A stretch of DNA of 64,000 bases from Paracentrotus lividus. Taxonomy: Eukaryota; Echinodermata; Echinoidea; Camarodonta; Echinidae. Below are positions 34,207 through 45,080 of this stretch, in pieces; positions within the stretch are counted from its first letter, which is position 1, and each line of letters starts with the position of its first letter. The notes under the pieces are model-generated. The model had not been told where the DNA came from and ran no database searches. It saw only the letters and a list, made by a program, of their open reading frames with translations. The stretch is from assembly GCA_940671915.1 (NCBI GenBank), contig CALNVZ010003433.1:47801232-47865231 (forward strand), given 5' to 3'. A program made the translations under genes and the position numbers.

Positions 34207-34662
34207 AGGGTGCTATCTCACTTCGCGGAGACGTCTCCGCGACAGATTAGAAATTTCGTTTCCGCGACGGATAAATAGTATTGGAGACGTCTCGGAGACG
34301 TCTCCTGAATTTTGGAGACGGATTTTTTTTCACAAATTGTCGCGGAGACGTCTCGGAGACGTCTCCGCGACAATTTATGAAACAAAATCCGTCTCCGAGA
34401 CGTCTCGGAGACGTCTCCTGAATTTCGGAGACGGTTTTTTTTTTATCGCATATTGTCGCAGAGACGTCTCCGCGACAATTTATGAAACAAAATCCGTCTC
34501 CGAGACGTCTTGGAAACGTCTCCTGAATTTCGGAGACGGTTTTTTTATTATCGCAAATTGTCGCAGAGATGTCTCGGAGACGTCTCTAATACTATTATCC
34601 GTCGCGGAGACGAAATTTCTATTCTGTCGCGGAGACGTCTATGCGAAGTGAGATAGCACCCT
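34207..34662. mobile_element. GAGACGTCTC foldback MITE, copy 4 (longest, with internal repeats)
   Basis: AGGGTGCTATCTCACTTCGC and GCGAAGTGAGATAGCACCCT are exact inverted ends next to TA. GAGACGTCTC appears about ten times. Inside, a unit of about 115 bp (GCGACAATTTATGAAACAAA then CGTCTCCGAGACGTCT then CTGAATTTCGGAGACGG) is repeated about twice, so this copy grew by internal duplication. Lies in caveolin intron 2, 47 bases from exon 2. Confidence 0.85.
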
Positions 34663-34708
34663 AACTGATATGAAATAAGAAGAAAGAGAAGGAGAGAAAA
34701 ATACTTAC

Positions 34709-34801
34709 ATGGGTGTATTTATAGATTGCACCATTAACCTTGTCCATAAACGAGAATCCTTTGATGTCTTTAGATTCCATGAAGATATCAGTAAAGCCGA
34801 T
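34709..34801 (-). CDS. CAV: Caveolin exon 2: signature-motif region
   Basis: A 93 nt exon, 31 codons, acceptor GGATTACAG at 34802 and donor CAT then GTAAGT at 34708, phase 0 at both ends. Encodes IGFTDIFMESKDIKGFSFMD followed by KVNGAIYKYTH. F-T-D-I-F-M-E aligns with the caveolin signature F-E-D-V-I-A-E, and G-F-S-F-M-D-K-V aligns with the start of the scaffolding domain (H-S-F-D-G-I-W). The scaffolding domain binds cholesterol and signalling partners. The Trp of the family is replaced by Val here. Too short to be found as a standalone frame. Confidence 0.88.
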
Positions 34802-35175
34802 CTGTAATCCATCAAAATTAAAATAATTATTTTAATTAATATAAGTGAGGCACAATCTCATAATCCCTTTCATATTTCCTAGGATTTCGTTCGGATAATC
34901 GAGTCTAAGGGCAAATGGATGACATCGACGGTTTTCAGATATGGTAATAAAAACCCAAGTTTTTATTTCGGTTAAAATCCAGTTGGACGAAGTGCTTGTT
35001 TTTTGTTGTTGTTGTTGTTGTTTATGTTTTTTTTAGCGGGGAGGGCTTTGGCCGCCCCCAAAAATCTGAAATCATCTGAGAAGCGTTAATGACTTACCCA
35101 CAAATGTCATTGACTATTATGATTGGAACATAATAGGATCGGGGAGCCCATATGTTGTCAGTAACCAAGAGCCAT

Positions 35176-35255
35176 TAACAGAGTTTGGCCAACCCGGTTA
35201 GAGTAGGTTACAAAATGCGCCACTTTACCCAACAGAGTTGACCAAACTCTGTTTA
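35176..35255. repeat. 80 bp hairpin with TAACAGAGTTTGG ends
   Basis: TAACAGAGTTTGG at the left pairs with CCAAACTCTGTTTA at the right; GGTTAGAGTAGGTTAC and its near complement lie inside. Small MITE-like hairpin in caveolin intron 1. Confidence 0.6.
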
Positions 35256-35329
35256 TTGTTGGGTCTGCGGTAATATCTACTGGAAACCTCTTCAAAAACT
35301 ACGAAAGACGTTTATATGTCTGTGCTTAC

Positions 35330-35695
35330 CGAAACATGTGGGGTGAGATCGTAAGATTCCCTTTCAATCATGTCCATGAGGCGTTCAGGAGAAGGTGCTT
35401 CATCATCTAACGGTACCTGGCCGACCTGGTTAAGAGCGGCCTGCGTATAAACGGCCTGCAGTGGTATCTGGCCAAATTGTGGGAGAACAGATGGCAGTGG
35501 TATCTGACCAAGAACGGAAGGCCCTGGCATCTGACCGACTTGATCAATAGCGGCTTGAGTAGCTGCCTGTGTAGCAGCTTGCAGGGGTACGGCGGCCTGG
35601 TTTATAGCGGCTCCGGTAGCGGCCTGCGTAGCTGCTTGCATTGGAATGTTAACGGCTTGTCGGCCCAATCCTGACAGAACATTAGCTGGATCCAT
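35330..35695 (-). CDS. CAV: Caveolin exon 1: Ala/Gln-repeat N-terminal extension
   Basis: ATG at 35695, 122 codons, donor TTTCG then GTAAGC at 35329, phase 0. The first 90 residues are low-complexity: AATQAAT and AAINQAA repeats, then GQIPLPS and FGQIPLQ repeats. The last part (DDEAPSPERLMDMIERESYD, LTPHVS) is acidic and leads into exon 2. Vertebrate caveolins are 150-180 residues; this product is 249, the excess being this repeat region. The start is the first ATG and is close to an in-frame upstream stop. The function of the repeat region is unknown; it is a cytosolic N-terminal tail. Confidence 0.85.
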
Positions 35696-37114
35696 ATTTT
35701 CTTATTTTCCACTTCCTTTTGAATTGAATAGAGAAAATGGAAAGATTCATTCATAATTATTTGAACAAAAAAAAGAATTGCTTTAGATGTACCACATGGA
35801 ACTGTTCTTGGACCACCCTTGTTTATCTTCTTCTTCTCGAGTCCTTTCTCCTATTCTTCTGTTTGATTTGTAATTATACCTGATTACATTTTAAAGATTA
35901 TATATATATATATATATATATATATCTTACTAAAACGGGCCTTAAGGGGAACTGAGAAGAATAGCTTTATTCAGTCAGGATTCCCCTGGTAAAAAGAGAA
36001 TGAAAAACAGCAACAAGAAACAGACGAAGAGAGAGATAGAGAGAGAGAGAGAAAGGGGAAGAGAGAGGAAGAGATAACGAATGAAATATATAAGGGAGAG
36101 AGTGGAAGATGAAAATAGGAAAAAGAACTAAAAAGAACATTATTGAGTAATTGAGATATGAACTAAAAAAGTTTTATAATAGACACAAAGTCATTTGGAA
36201 ACAAGTAACATTGTGCAAAACATTTTTGTTTGGGGGGGGTGGAGGTTTGGGGAAGCTTGTTTATTCTCTATTTATGGGCACACAATTGTTTATTCATTGA
36301 TAGTATTCATTGTATTGGAACGTTAAAAGTGTTGAACAGTCAATGCTTCTGATAACTGCATGAACAGTTTGTTTTCCTTTTGTTCTGTTTTTCCTATATG
36401 ATCCTGAGGTGTTAAACCCCTCATTAATTATGATTTTTTTTTTTTGAGCACTTAATTTATTTCAAATAAATTGATGGGTGAAAAAAAAAATCAGCTTGCA
36501 TTTTTTAAATCAAGATGATCCAAATAAATGGACGGTGTTTCATATTAGATAAAATATACTTTTTTTTATAATTTCTCACCCTAATCAAGACGAAGGGGTC
36601 ACACTCTTTTACACTACATCTACACTCATACAATATTAGGGTGTTATAAGATGTTTTCTTGAGATAGAAACATTACATTTTTAACTACACTGTTTGGTCA
36701 AAAGGTTGGATTTTTTTATTGATCCAGCCACATAAATAATTTGATGTTTATTTTATTATTTGTTTTTATTATTGGATTTTCCTAAACCATGACCGGGTAT
36801 TGTAAATTGAAAAAAAAGTACTTTCATCCACCACAATAACCATTCTGGCAACTTATTTTGACTTACTAAAGCCCCCTCGGTGCTATCCCATGAATCGCTT
36901 TTGAGGTGTAGGGTTGCTATTGGTCTTAAATCTAGGTTTAAAAACAATGGTTTCTTGTCTAAGTGAGGGTTGAATCAAAAAGTGGGACTGTTTAAAGAAT
37001 ATAAATAATAAAAATATTCTACCGTTATGGTAAAAAACAGAGAGAGAAAAAAACCTTTTAACAATCAATTTTATTATTTCTTCAATTTTTCTTTCGTCTA
37101 AGAAATAACCATAG
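35696..37114. other. Stretch upstream of caveolin, no recognised gene
   Basis: Probable caveolin promoter and 5' flank, followed by (TA)n at 35898-35925 and GA-rich simple sequence at 36029-36060. No convincing coding region. Poly-T/A runs cause short Phe/Lys frames. Confidence 0.5.
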
Positions 37115-37280
37115 CAATAGTGGATCCAGGATTTTGAAATACGAGTGGTGCATCCTGAAAATTTGAGTAAAAACATAGGTGCAGGCGAAATTTTTCCAAT
37201 TTTAACATATACAGTCAATCATTTTTTTTTAATCAAAGAAGGGGTGCGGGTCTCCTGCGCCCCGTCTGGATCCGCCACTG
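37115..37280. mobile_element. Small MITE with CAATAGTGGATCCAG / CTGGATCCGCCACTG ends
   Basis: The right end reversed is CAGTGGCGGATCCAG, matching the left CAATAGTGGATCCAG in 13 of 15 positions. CAGTGGCGGATCC-type ends are common in hAT-like MITEs of marine invertebrates. A solo end with CAGTGCGGATCCAGG is at 63756-63770. Target duplication not visible. Confidence 0.5.
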
Positions 37281-38416
37281 CCAGGTCCCGGAGAGTTGAG
37301 ACGGACTAACAAATTCAAGAAATTTAAGCTGGAGCAAAATGATGTGGCTAGAGCAAAAAAAAACCAAAAACAAACAAAAACAAAAAACAAAACAAAAAAC
37401 ATAACAAATAACAATAGTAATAATAATAAAAATAATAATAATATAAATAAACATAATTAATAATAAAAAAAATAATAGTATTCAAGCTTATGAACAACAT
37501 GTAAATTCTGCTGGTTCTTTTGAAGTTCGTATTTTTAAGGTAATAAATTGCTCCAAAATGCCTTTAAAAAAAATATAGAAATACCAAATTTTTGTTAACA
37601 TTTTAAAAGTGTTAGATACGTTTATACCTTGGTATCACAGAAAACAATTACATGTATATTTCAAGTCCAAAATGTTTATATTTCATGATACCGAATAGTA
37701 CTTACATGTAAAAAAAGCACTTAAACAGGGAGGGAAACTACTGGGCACAAACAGAATAACAGAATAAGCTTTAATCATTTTATTCGATGACACAAAGCGC
37801 CCCCATTTGGTGACATAAGGATATTAGGGTAAAAACATACGCCCCCATTTGGTGACATGAGGAAAGTGAGTAAAAAACATATAAACAAAAGTTCTGCGTT
37901 GGTTGGACGCACTTCGAACAATGAAGGAACGTTCATCCAAAACGCTAAACGATCAAGTAGCGACTGCCCAGCGCTTTCAAAGGTCTTTATAAGAACGCTG
38001 TTTACACGCCAAAAATTTTGAACATGTTCAAAATCAAAATTGACCTCAGCGTTCCTCTGCGTTCTTTGCGTATACCAACGAATAGCAAACGCTTTCCTAC
38101 GTTTGCCAAGCGATTTTCGAACGACAGTCGCGCTCATCGAACGTACGCGAAAATGCAATTAACATTCCACGAACGTCGGGCAGTCGTTACTCAATACGCA
38201 CATGTTTGGCGTTTCCTAACGTTCTTTAACACGTCCAAACACGCTAGACATAAGTTGGACATCGCTGTTCAGTCGTTGCTACGCTAGGCAATCGTTAGGT
38301 GGGCGCTAAGCGCGCGCAGTCATCGTTACTCTGACGCTATTTAGTCGCTTTCTCAGTCTCTTTAGAGCTCATTAAAATTCCATTTGGACAGGGAAAATGG
38401 AGCGTTCTTGAGCGTA
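37281..38416. other. Low-complexity and AACG/GCGTT-rich stretch before the gap
   Basis: 37394-37475 is A/T simple sequence. CGCCCCCATTTGGTGACAT is directly repeated at 37799 and 37841. From 37890 to 38400 the sequence is dense in words such as AACGCT, GCGTT and CGAACG, resembling the left part of the TIR element at 45091; it may be a degenerate copy that continues into the gap. No gene is supported. Confidence 0.4.
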
Positions 38417-39000
38417 NNNNNNNNNNNNNNNNNNNNNNNNNNNNNNNNNNNNNNNNNNNNNNNNNNNNNNNNNNNNNNNNNNNNNNNNNNNNNNNNNNNN
38501 NNNNNNNNNNNNNNNNNNNNNNNNNNNNNNNNNNNNNNNNNNNNNNNNNNNNNNNNNNNNNNNNNNNNNNNNNNNNNNNNNNNNNNNNNNNNNNNNNNNN
38601 NNNNNNNNNNNNNNNNNNNNNNNNNNNNNNNNNNNNNNNNNNNNNNNNNNNNNNNNNNNNNNNNNNNNNNNNNNNNNNNNNNNNNNNNNNNNNNNNNNNN
38701 NNNNNNNNNNNNNNNNNNNNNNNNNNNNNNNNNNNNNNNNNNNNNNNNNNNNNNNNNNNNNNNNNNNNNNNNNNNNNNNNNNNNNNNNNNNNNNNNNNNN
38801 NNNNNNNNNNNNNNNNNNNNNNNNNNNNNNNNNNNNNNNNNNNNNNNNNNNNNNNNNNNNNNNNNNNNNNNNNNNNNNNNNNNNNNNNNNNNNNNNNNNN
38901 NNNNNNNNNNNNNNNNNNNNNNNNNNNNNNNNNNNNNNNNNNNNNNNNNNNNNNNNNNNNNNNNNNNNNNNNNNNNNNNNNNNNNNNNNNNNNNNNNNNN
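38417..39000. other. Assembly gap (N)
   Basis: 584 ambiguous bases. Open frames spanning it are artefacts. Confidence 0.99.
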
Positions 39001-39139
39001 TAACGACTTTCTATAGGCGGAAAAATTCCCCTTAACGCCAATTACTATAGGGTTAGGGATAGGGTTAGTTGGGGCGATATAAAAGGAGGAAACAAAGAAA
39101 TTCGCCTTAAGGACGAAAATAGGAAGATATATATTATGT

Positions 39140-40199
39140 AAATAGTGCATGCTCTACCATGCAACATACTAGATTTATGTGCACGACAAATACTGAATTA
39201 TCCCGAGCGAGCACATTTATTTCACCGAGGCCGTAGGCCGAGTTGAAACCAGATCGTGCACGAGGATAATATTTAGTATTTGGAGTCACATAGTTAGTAA
39301 TGTTGCATTAATAGAGCATGCACTATTATTATAGTAAATAGACCCCTAGAATATGTGACCTTGCCTAATCTGGTTTTATCTTTGCCAATGTTTGCAAACT
39401 TTGGTGCCTAATTAAGCTATTGTGACGTATATTGTTGGCTCCCGCGATTCATCTATTGTTCTGTGCCACCATTTTACTGTTATTACGCGCTAGCGCAACA
39501 CAAAGCAATCGGATTTCGCCATTCATTTTAACACAGGAATAAAACCGTTCAATATAACAAAAAAACCGTTCAATATAACCAAAAACCGTTCAATATAACA
39601 AAAAACGTGAATGAACGTGACATCATTCCAACCAATCCCAACTCGTAAAATACTACCACTATTCTATATATATATAGTATTATATAAATAGTGCAATGCT
39701 CTACAATGCAACATACTAGATTATGTGCACGACAAAATACTAAATTATCCCGAGGGCACATTTATTTCACCGAGGCCGTAGGCCGAGTTGAAAACAGATG
39801 TGCACGAGGATAATTTAGTATTTGGAGTTCACATAGTTAGTAATGTTGCATTAATAGATCATGCACTATTTTATTTAGTAAATTAGACCCCTAAATCTTT
39901 GACCTTGCTAATCTGGTTTCATCTTGCCAATGTTTGCCAAACTTTGGTTCTAATTATTATTGTGACGTATATTGTTTCTCCGCGTATCTATTGTTGTGCC
40001 CACCATTTTTACTGTTATTACGCGCTAGCGCAACAAGGCAGTCGATTTCACCATTCAATTTTAACACAGGTAAAAACGTCAATTTAACAAAAAACCGTTC
40101 AATATAACAAAAAACCGTTCACTATAACAAAAACAGTGAATGACACGTGACATCATTTCAACCAATCACAACTTTCTTAAAATACTACACTATTTTTAC
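39140..40199 (+). repeat. Diverged tandem duplication of a 530 bp palindromic unit
   Basis: Unit 1 (about 39140-39669) and unit 2 (about 39670-40199) are the same sequence with about 10 percent differences, mostly single-base indels. Each unit holds a nested palindrome (AGTGCATGCTCT against AGAGCATGCACT; GTGCACGA against TCGTGCAC; ACCGAGGCCGTAGGCCGAG at the centre) and then ACCGTTCAATATAAC repeated three times. The unit may be an element of its own. Location next to a gap and indel-type differences raise the possibility of an assembly artefact. Confidence 0.75.
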
Positions 40200-40245
40200 C
40201 TATATATATATATATATGTGTGTGTGTTGTGTGTGTGTGTGTATT
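40200..40245 (+). repeat. (TA)n(TG)n microsatellite
   Basis: Simple alternating sequence. Confidence 0.95.
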
Positions 40246-40299
40246 GATTCATAGGGGAATTGCAGAATTGAACTCCTACCCATTAAGGTATTAAACGCA

Positions 40300-43200
40300 G
40301 GCGCTTCCATGAGCCGCGACAAGAGGTAGTAAGATCAGCCTTGGGAGCAGAGGAAGGGGAGAAGAGGGCATTGTATAGAAGGTGCTCATGGTCTCCTCCT
40401 CTTCCACATTCTGCATACTGGCTTATTTTCCTTCAGGTCGATGCCCCATTTACCCCATTGATCCTTGCACCGGCCGACTCCAGCCCGCAGGCGGTTCTCA
40501 AACAGAGCCAGAACGGCCAGGGTCACGGCAATCCTGGTGGTGGAAACTCCTTCAGGGCCGATGATGACATTGTAAAAGCGCAGACTCAAGAGGTGTTGAC
40601 CCTACAGTTGTGGGGCTCTGGTTGAGGGGTTACGGTTAGAGTGAAAGAAAACTATGCCTGATATCTCAACGCTTTGTTGTTCGCGAAAGGCATTAAAGAG
40701 AGGGGTGGAGCGCGATTATTTTTCTTGTTTAAATTTCTCCTTTTGAGAGAGGTTGCAGACCTTCTGAATGTAAGAAGGGGCGATGCCACTCAGGATGTAG
40801 AGATCGTTCTACCTTGGTTGGTTTAAGGCAGCCTTGTTATGGCTCTACAAGCGCTGTTGAGTGATGGGGTAAATCTTCGATTTAGCATGGGCTGACCTGC
40901 CCCATACAGGAATGCATATTCTGCAGCTGAAGTAGCAGATGTGGCACTGGCTGTTGTGCCGGATGGTGCTTTGACATCAGTGCCACCCATTTCGAGTTAG
41001 CTAGCTTCTTCAAGGATGCTGTTCCTGGCACTGACCTTCATCTTTGTTTCAAGATGTGATTCTTTGTTACGTGAAGAACGAGCGATCTTAGGATGACCCC
41101 AAGGTAGACTAGGTTGGAAGTGTGGCTCTATAGCCTTACCATCCACACACTTGACCTTTAGTTGACAGTTGGCCTCTCTTATTTTTAAGATGGAAAGCGC
41201 TGATCTGCGTCTTGGAGGGATTTCCACGAAGGTGGTTGGATCCGTAGTATGGGATGAGACTATCCAGAGCAGATGACACTATTGAGAATCTGCCGTACCT
41301 GGAAAGTGGCTTAAAAAGGGATGAATTTGGAAGTAGGAGGAGCATCGTTACTAGGGGAAGGCTATTTCATCCCAAGTTCAATCCCTATTTCCAAGTTTAT
41401 GAGGCAATTACGTGTCAGGTTCGTAAACGTATCAAAGATGGGCATTGAGGTGAAAATAATGTGATTTTGGGGTGACTCAATATTTTATTTACAGTGCCAT
41501 CCCGCATTTGTCCTCGAAGGGCTTTTCCTTCTTCTTCAGTTTCGCAGGGCCGGTACCTTCACATTTTGATTCATCGGCAATCTTAGATTACCCAAGAGGA
41601 AGAAGGAGGAAACACATTGAAACACATAAGGAGAGAAGAAAAACAAAGGAAAACATAAAGAAAGAGAGGAAAACAATTTAAACATTAAAGAAAGTGAGGG
41701 AAAAACATTGAAATACATAAGAAAGGAAGAAAAAAGAAAGAGAAATACATTTGAAAAAAAGGAAAAAAAAAAAAAAAACAAAGAGAAATACACTGAAGAA
41801 ATAGGGAAAAACAATTTAAAATACATAAGGGAAAAGAGACGGGGGAAAAAACAAAATACAAAAGGAAAGACAGGGAAAACAAAAGAAATACTAAAAGAAA
41901 TACGAGGAAACAATGAAAAACATAAGGAAGGAGACGGAAACAAAGAAATACATACGGAAACAGAGGAAAACAAAGAAATACAAAAGAAATAGGAAAACAA
42001 TGAAATACATAAGAAAGAGGAAAAACAATGAAATACATAGAAGTTGAGGGGAAAAAACAAAGAAAATACATCAGAAAAGAAAGGAAAAGCCAATGAAATA
42101 CATAAGGAAAGAGAGGAAAAACAATGAAATACTTAAGGAAATAGAAGGAAAAACAATGAAATACATAAGGAAAGAGAGGAAAAACAATGAAATACACAGG
42201 AAAGAGAGGAATACACTGAAATACAAAAAAGAAATAGAGGAAAACAATGAAATACATAAGGAAAGAAGGAAAAACAACATAAAATACAATAAGGAAGGAG
42301 GGGAAAAAAAACAGAAGAATACATGAAGAATAGAGAGCGAAAAACAATGAAATCATCGAGAAAGCAGAGGAAAAACACATTGATACTTAAGGAGAAGACA
42401 GAAAAACAAAGAAATACATAAGAAAAGAAAGGAAAAAAACAAAGCAAATAAACCGGAAAGATAATGACCAGATACATAAGGAAAGGGGCGAAAAAAAACA
42501 AAACAAAAACATACATACGGAAGAGAGGGAAAAACAAAAGAAATACATAAGAGAAGAAAGGAAAGACCAAAGAAATACATAAATAAATTAGCAGGAGAAA
42601 TAAGACAAATGAAAGGAGAGCGAGAGAGCAGAGAGAGAAAAGTCGGAATTACACAAGAAATGTGTGAAGAGTAGTTTTTCTTTCAGTTTTATGTGAAAAA
42701 TGCCCCATTAGAACCAAAAGTAGTTTGCAGCTGCACTCACGTAGGAACATTCTGTGGTAATAAAATTCGCCCAAAGCTCGATTCACTATTATTGTTAAAC
42801 CTATTTTCATCCTCCTCAAGAAATGTAGCTATAATGACAGTTGATGTTTGTACGATATGCTGTGACACAGCCTTATATTATCCAAAATGGATATGTAATT
42901 GGATGCTTAAAATAGGATGAATTTTGTTCAGTAATCCCACTGGCCCTCCCTTAGCAACATAATTGCTCTCATAGTGCCATGTAACCCTTAATTCTCATCC
43001 CCAAGTCACCTCTCTTTTAACCATTTTATCATGCTCAAACAATACCGAACCAGGTACGTACGGTGCTTCATAGTGTGAAAGTTCGTGTAGCTTCAATTTC
43101 CTCGAAGAGTCACACTGCCGAGGCGATACAAAGGTCATCTGGCGGTATATGAAGCTCAGGCCTAGTTTGCTGAATTGGACTGCGTGTGATCATTGGTTGC

Positions 43201-44570
43201 CAATTAGATGCGTTGAAAAACGGACGTGGGCAAGTCACACTCATCACTAGAAGTTAGGCAATTTTTCTGGGCTGCGCATCTACTGTGGCCTGCCCATTGG
43301 GAGTCTCGAATAAGCGCCTGTTGGATAGCACTTGATTGGATGAGCTCTGTGGAACTTCGTCTAGGCTTCTTTGCTAGCTAATTCGAGATTGCAGCTGATC
43401 GTAAGCTTCGCTGATAGCGTCTTACTAAAAGCACGCTCCTTGTGATCAGGCCCTTCTCAAACCATCTCCATATGCTGAGTGAGGTTGAGTAGTTGGCCAG
43501 TATAGGACTTTCCAGGTCTGAAACACCTGTTCACGGAGATAAGGGTCGTCCACAAAGGTGTCAATCCGATTCAACAGGAGGCGCTTTTAACAGCTGTAGC
43601 AGGAGATAGGTCTGTAGCTCTTTGGGACCGCTGGTCTTTTGCCTGGCTTTAGATAGGCGATGACCTTGGATTTTCTCCAATCTTGGGTATCTTTTGTTTG
43701 TGTCGAGGCAGGTGTTGAGCATGTTGAGGAGCCACTTGAGTGCTACAGGGCCTAGGTTTATCTGCTCACGGAGAAGGATCATCCAGCCCAGCTGCCTTGT
43801 TGTTCTTCATGGCTTTGATAGCACTATAGCTCTAACAAGCTAAAGGGGGACGTCTTAAAACCATGGGCGCGCTTGAGTACAGGAGGCCGCCGTAGCGGGA
43901 AGCTTAGCTCCTCTTTGAGGTGTTGAATCAGGGTTACCCTTGCTGCTTCTCTAAGAGCTGGTGGCCACTTGGTTTGCAGTCATCTCTGTCTTGGTTTAGG
44001 TTTAGTGTAGTCGTTGCCAAAGGATGGCGGTAGGTCTTCCACGCTTTCCTACTGTTGTGGGTCATGTCGTGGATTCAATGATTCCTGCCATTTCCTCCTT
44101 TTGCATTCAGTTTTACTGGTCTTAAGTAAGCTTGCGCCCAGCCTTCAATGGTATCATCGCAGAAGGGGTCTGTCTGGAATTTATCTATATAGTCTAGATA
44201 CAAGGCCTTCGAGTCGTCTGTGAGGCCTTGGATGAGTTGGTACGGCAGCCACGAGGGATGTGTCGTCTCGAAGATATCCTTTACAACTTGATGAAGGAAT
44301 CTAGTTGCTTGGAGTTGCAGGTAGGTCCTTGATGGGGAGTCAAGATCTTCAGCAAACTCTTTCCACTTCGGCCTTGTTTGAGCGTTGAAACACGAGATCG
44401 ACGAAGGGACGGTCTAGAGTGACAACAGCATTTACCCTTAAGTTCCAATTGGGCGGTGTTGGATATGGGGGATAGGGTCGAAAACCAGCGCTATTCACAC
44501 TGGTTGGATATGGCGCTGAGACAAAAGCAAGTCCGGGTTGTAACCTCTTCACCATCTTGCACTGATTAAA
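40300..44570 (-). pseudogene. Degenerate minus-strand LINE ORF2 with a large internal insertion
   Basis: Reading down the minus strand: about 44220-43950 carries the linker region (NSRKAWKTYRHPL and KPSGHQLL), 43800-43560 carries early RT (LGPVALKWLLNMLNTCL, with GHRLSKARQKTSGPKELQTY standing for the family K-P-G-K-D-P-x-x-P-K-x-Y-R-P-I-S-L-L block), 41345-40990 carries NPSKTQISAFHLKNK and KMKVSARNSILEEA (the family N-P-x-K-T-Q-x-x-A-F-H-L block) and 40600-40400 carries the C-terminus ENRLRAGVGRCKDQWGKWG. The order is that of one LINE. Multiple frameshifts and stops, and insertion of a purine array (41590-42600) in the RT core. Confidence 0.8.
41590..42600 (+). repeat. Purine-rich tandem array, GAAATACATAAGGAAAGAG
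   Basis: About 30 imperfect units of 31-33 bp (GAAATACATAAGGAAAGAG followed by AGGAAAAACAAT). Because the unit has no stop in several frames, the minus strand shows overlapping open frames up to 231 codons that translate as repeats of FPLFPYVFHCF; these are not genes. The array interrupts the LINE relic. Confidence 0.9.
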
Positions 44571-44599
44571 AGATGAGGGAGCTTAGCATCATGGGCTGA

Positions 44600-44790
44600 G
44601 GACAGTTGACGGGAGTCTTCTCCAGGTTCCCACGAGTCGAGACTGCCCATTACCCCTTGTTTATGGTCTACATCAATGACCTGCCACAGTGTATCTCTTC
44701 GCCAAGTCAAAATGTTTTCTGACGATAGCCTTCTTCTATCGCCACATCAACTCACAAGCCGCATGCAGATAATTTTTTTGAATAAAGATT
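44600..44790 (+). pseudogene. Short plus-strand LINE RT fragment
   Basis: Pieces of the motif L-F-M-V-Y-I-N-D-L-P-Q-C (44665-44700) and, after a frameshift, FSDDSLLL at about 44715-44735 match RT motifs around the active site (family: YINDLPE ... FADD). A Ser replaces Ala before the two Asp residues. Only about 200 bp remain. Confidence 0.6.
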
Positions 44791-44905
44791 TCAATTAATG
44801 ACGACCATGGTTGTTCTTTTGACTGGTCAGCATATGCAACGAAATATTTTGCAAAATGAATTCAACCTCTACAGCGCGTTTCATAAATAACCGGTGAATG
44901 AACTA

Positions 44906-45080
44906 CAGTCTGTGTCAAATAAAATGGTTACACAGTGGAAATTTTTTTTTTTTATCAAAGAGTGAGCTGATGATATCATTCATCCACTCTTTTCTTTGTA
45001 CTTCACTTTAAAAAATAACAATATTAATATTTTCTGCTCAGGAATAAAAATTAAAGAGAGATAACTCTTTTATGGAATGT
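44906..45080 (+). mobile_element. CAGTCTGTGT TA-element, left end only
   Basis: CAGTCTGTGTCAAATAAAAT at 44906, preceded by TA, matches the ends of 54553-55018. Only the left part is recognisable; the right limit is a guess. Confidence 0.5.

Larger units (their letters stand above)
32484..34708 (-). other. Caveolin intron 2, with two repeat elements
   Basis: Bounded by donor GTAAGT (34708) and acceptor TTTAG (32484). Contains an AACGTTTT foldback block (33463-33860) and a GAGACGTCTC MITE (34207-34662). A C-rich run is at 33949-33967. No other gene recognised; the 129-residue open frame at 32289-32678 on the plus strand is antisense to exon 3 and is a shadow. Confidence 0.7.

Noticed and set aside
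37775-38158. 127-codon minus-strand frame
   Set aside because: Overlaps a 19 bp direct repeat and AACG-rich repeat sequence; no family resemblance and no splice support.
38337-39150. Open frames of 210-262 codons spanning the gap
   Set aside because: They consist almost entirely of N.
41536-42570. Overlapping minus-strand open frames of 145, 185 and 231 codons
   Set aside because: They translate as repeats of a Phe/Tyr/Leu/Cys unit produced by the purine tandem array, in several frames at once. No gene-like composition.
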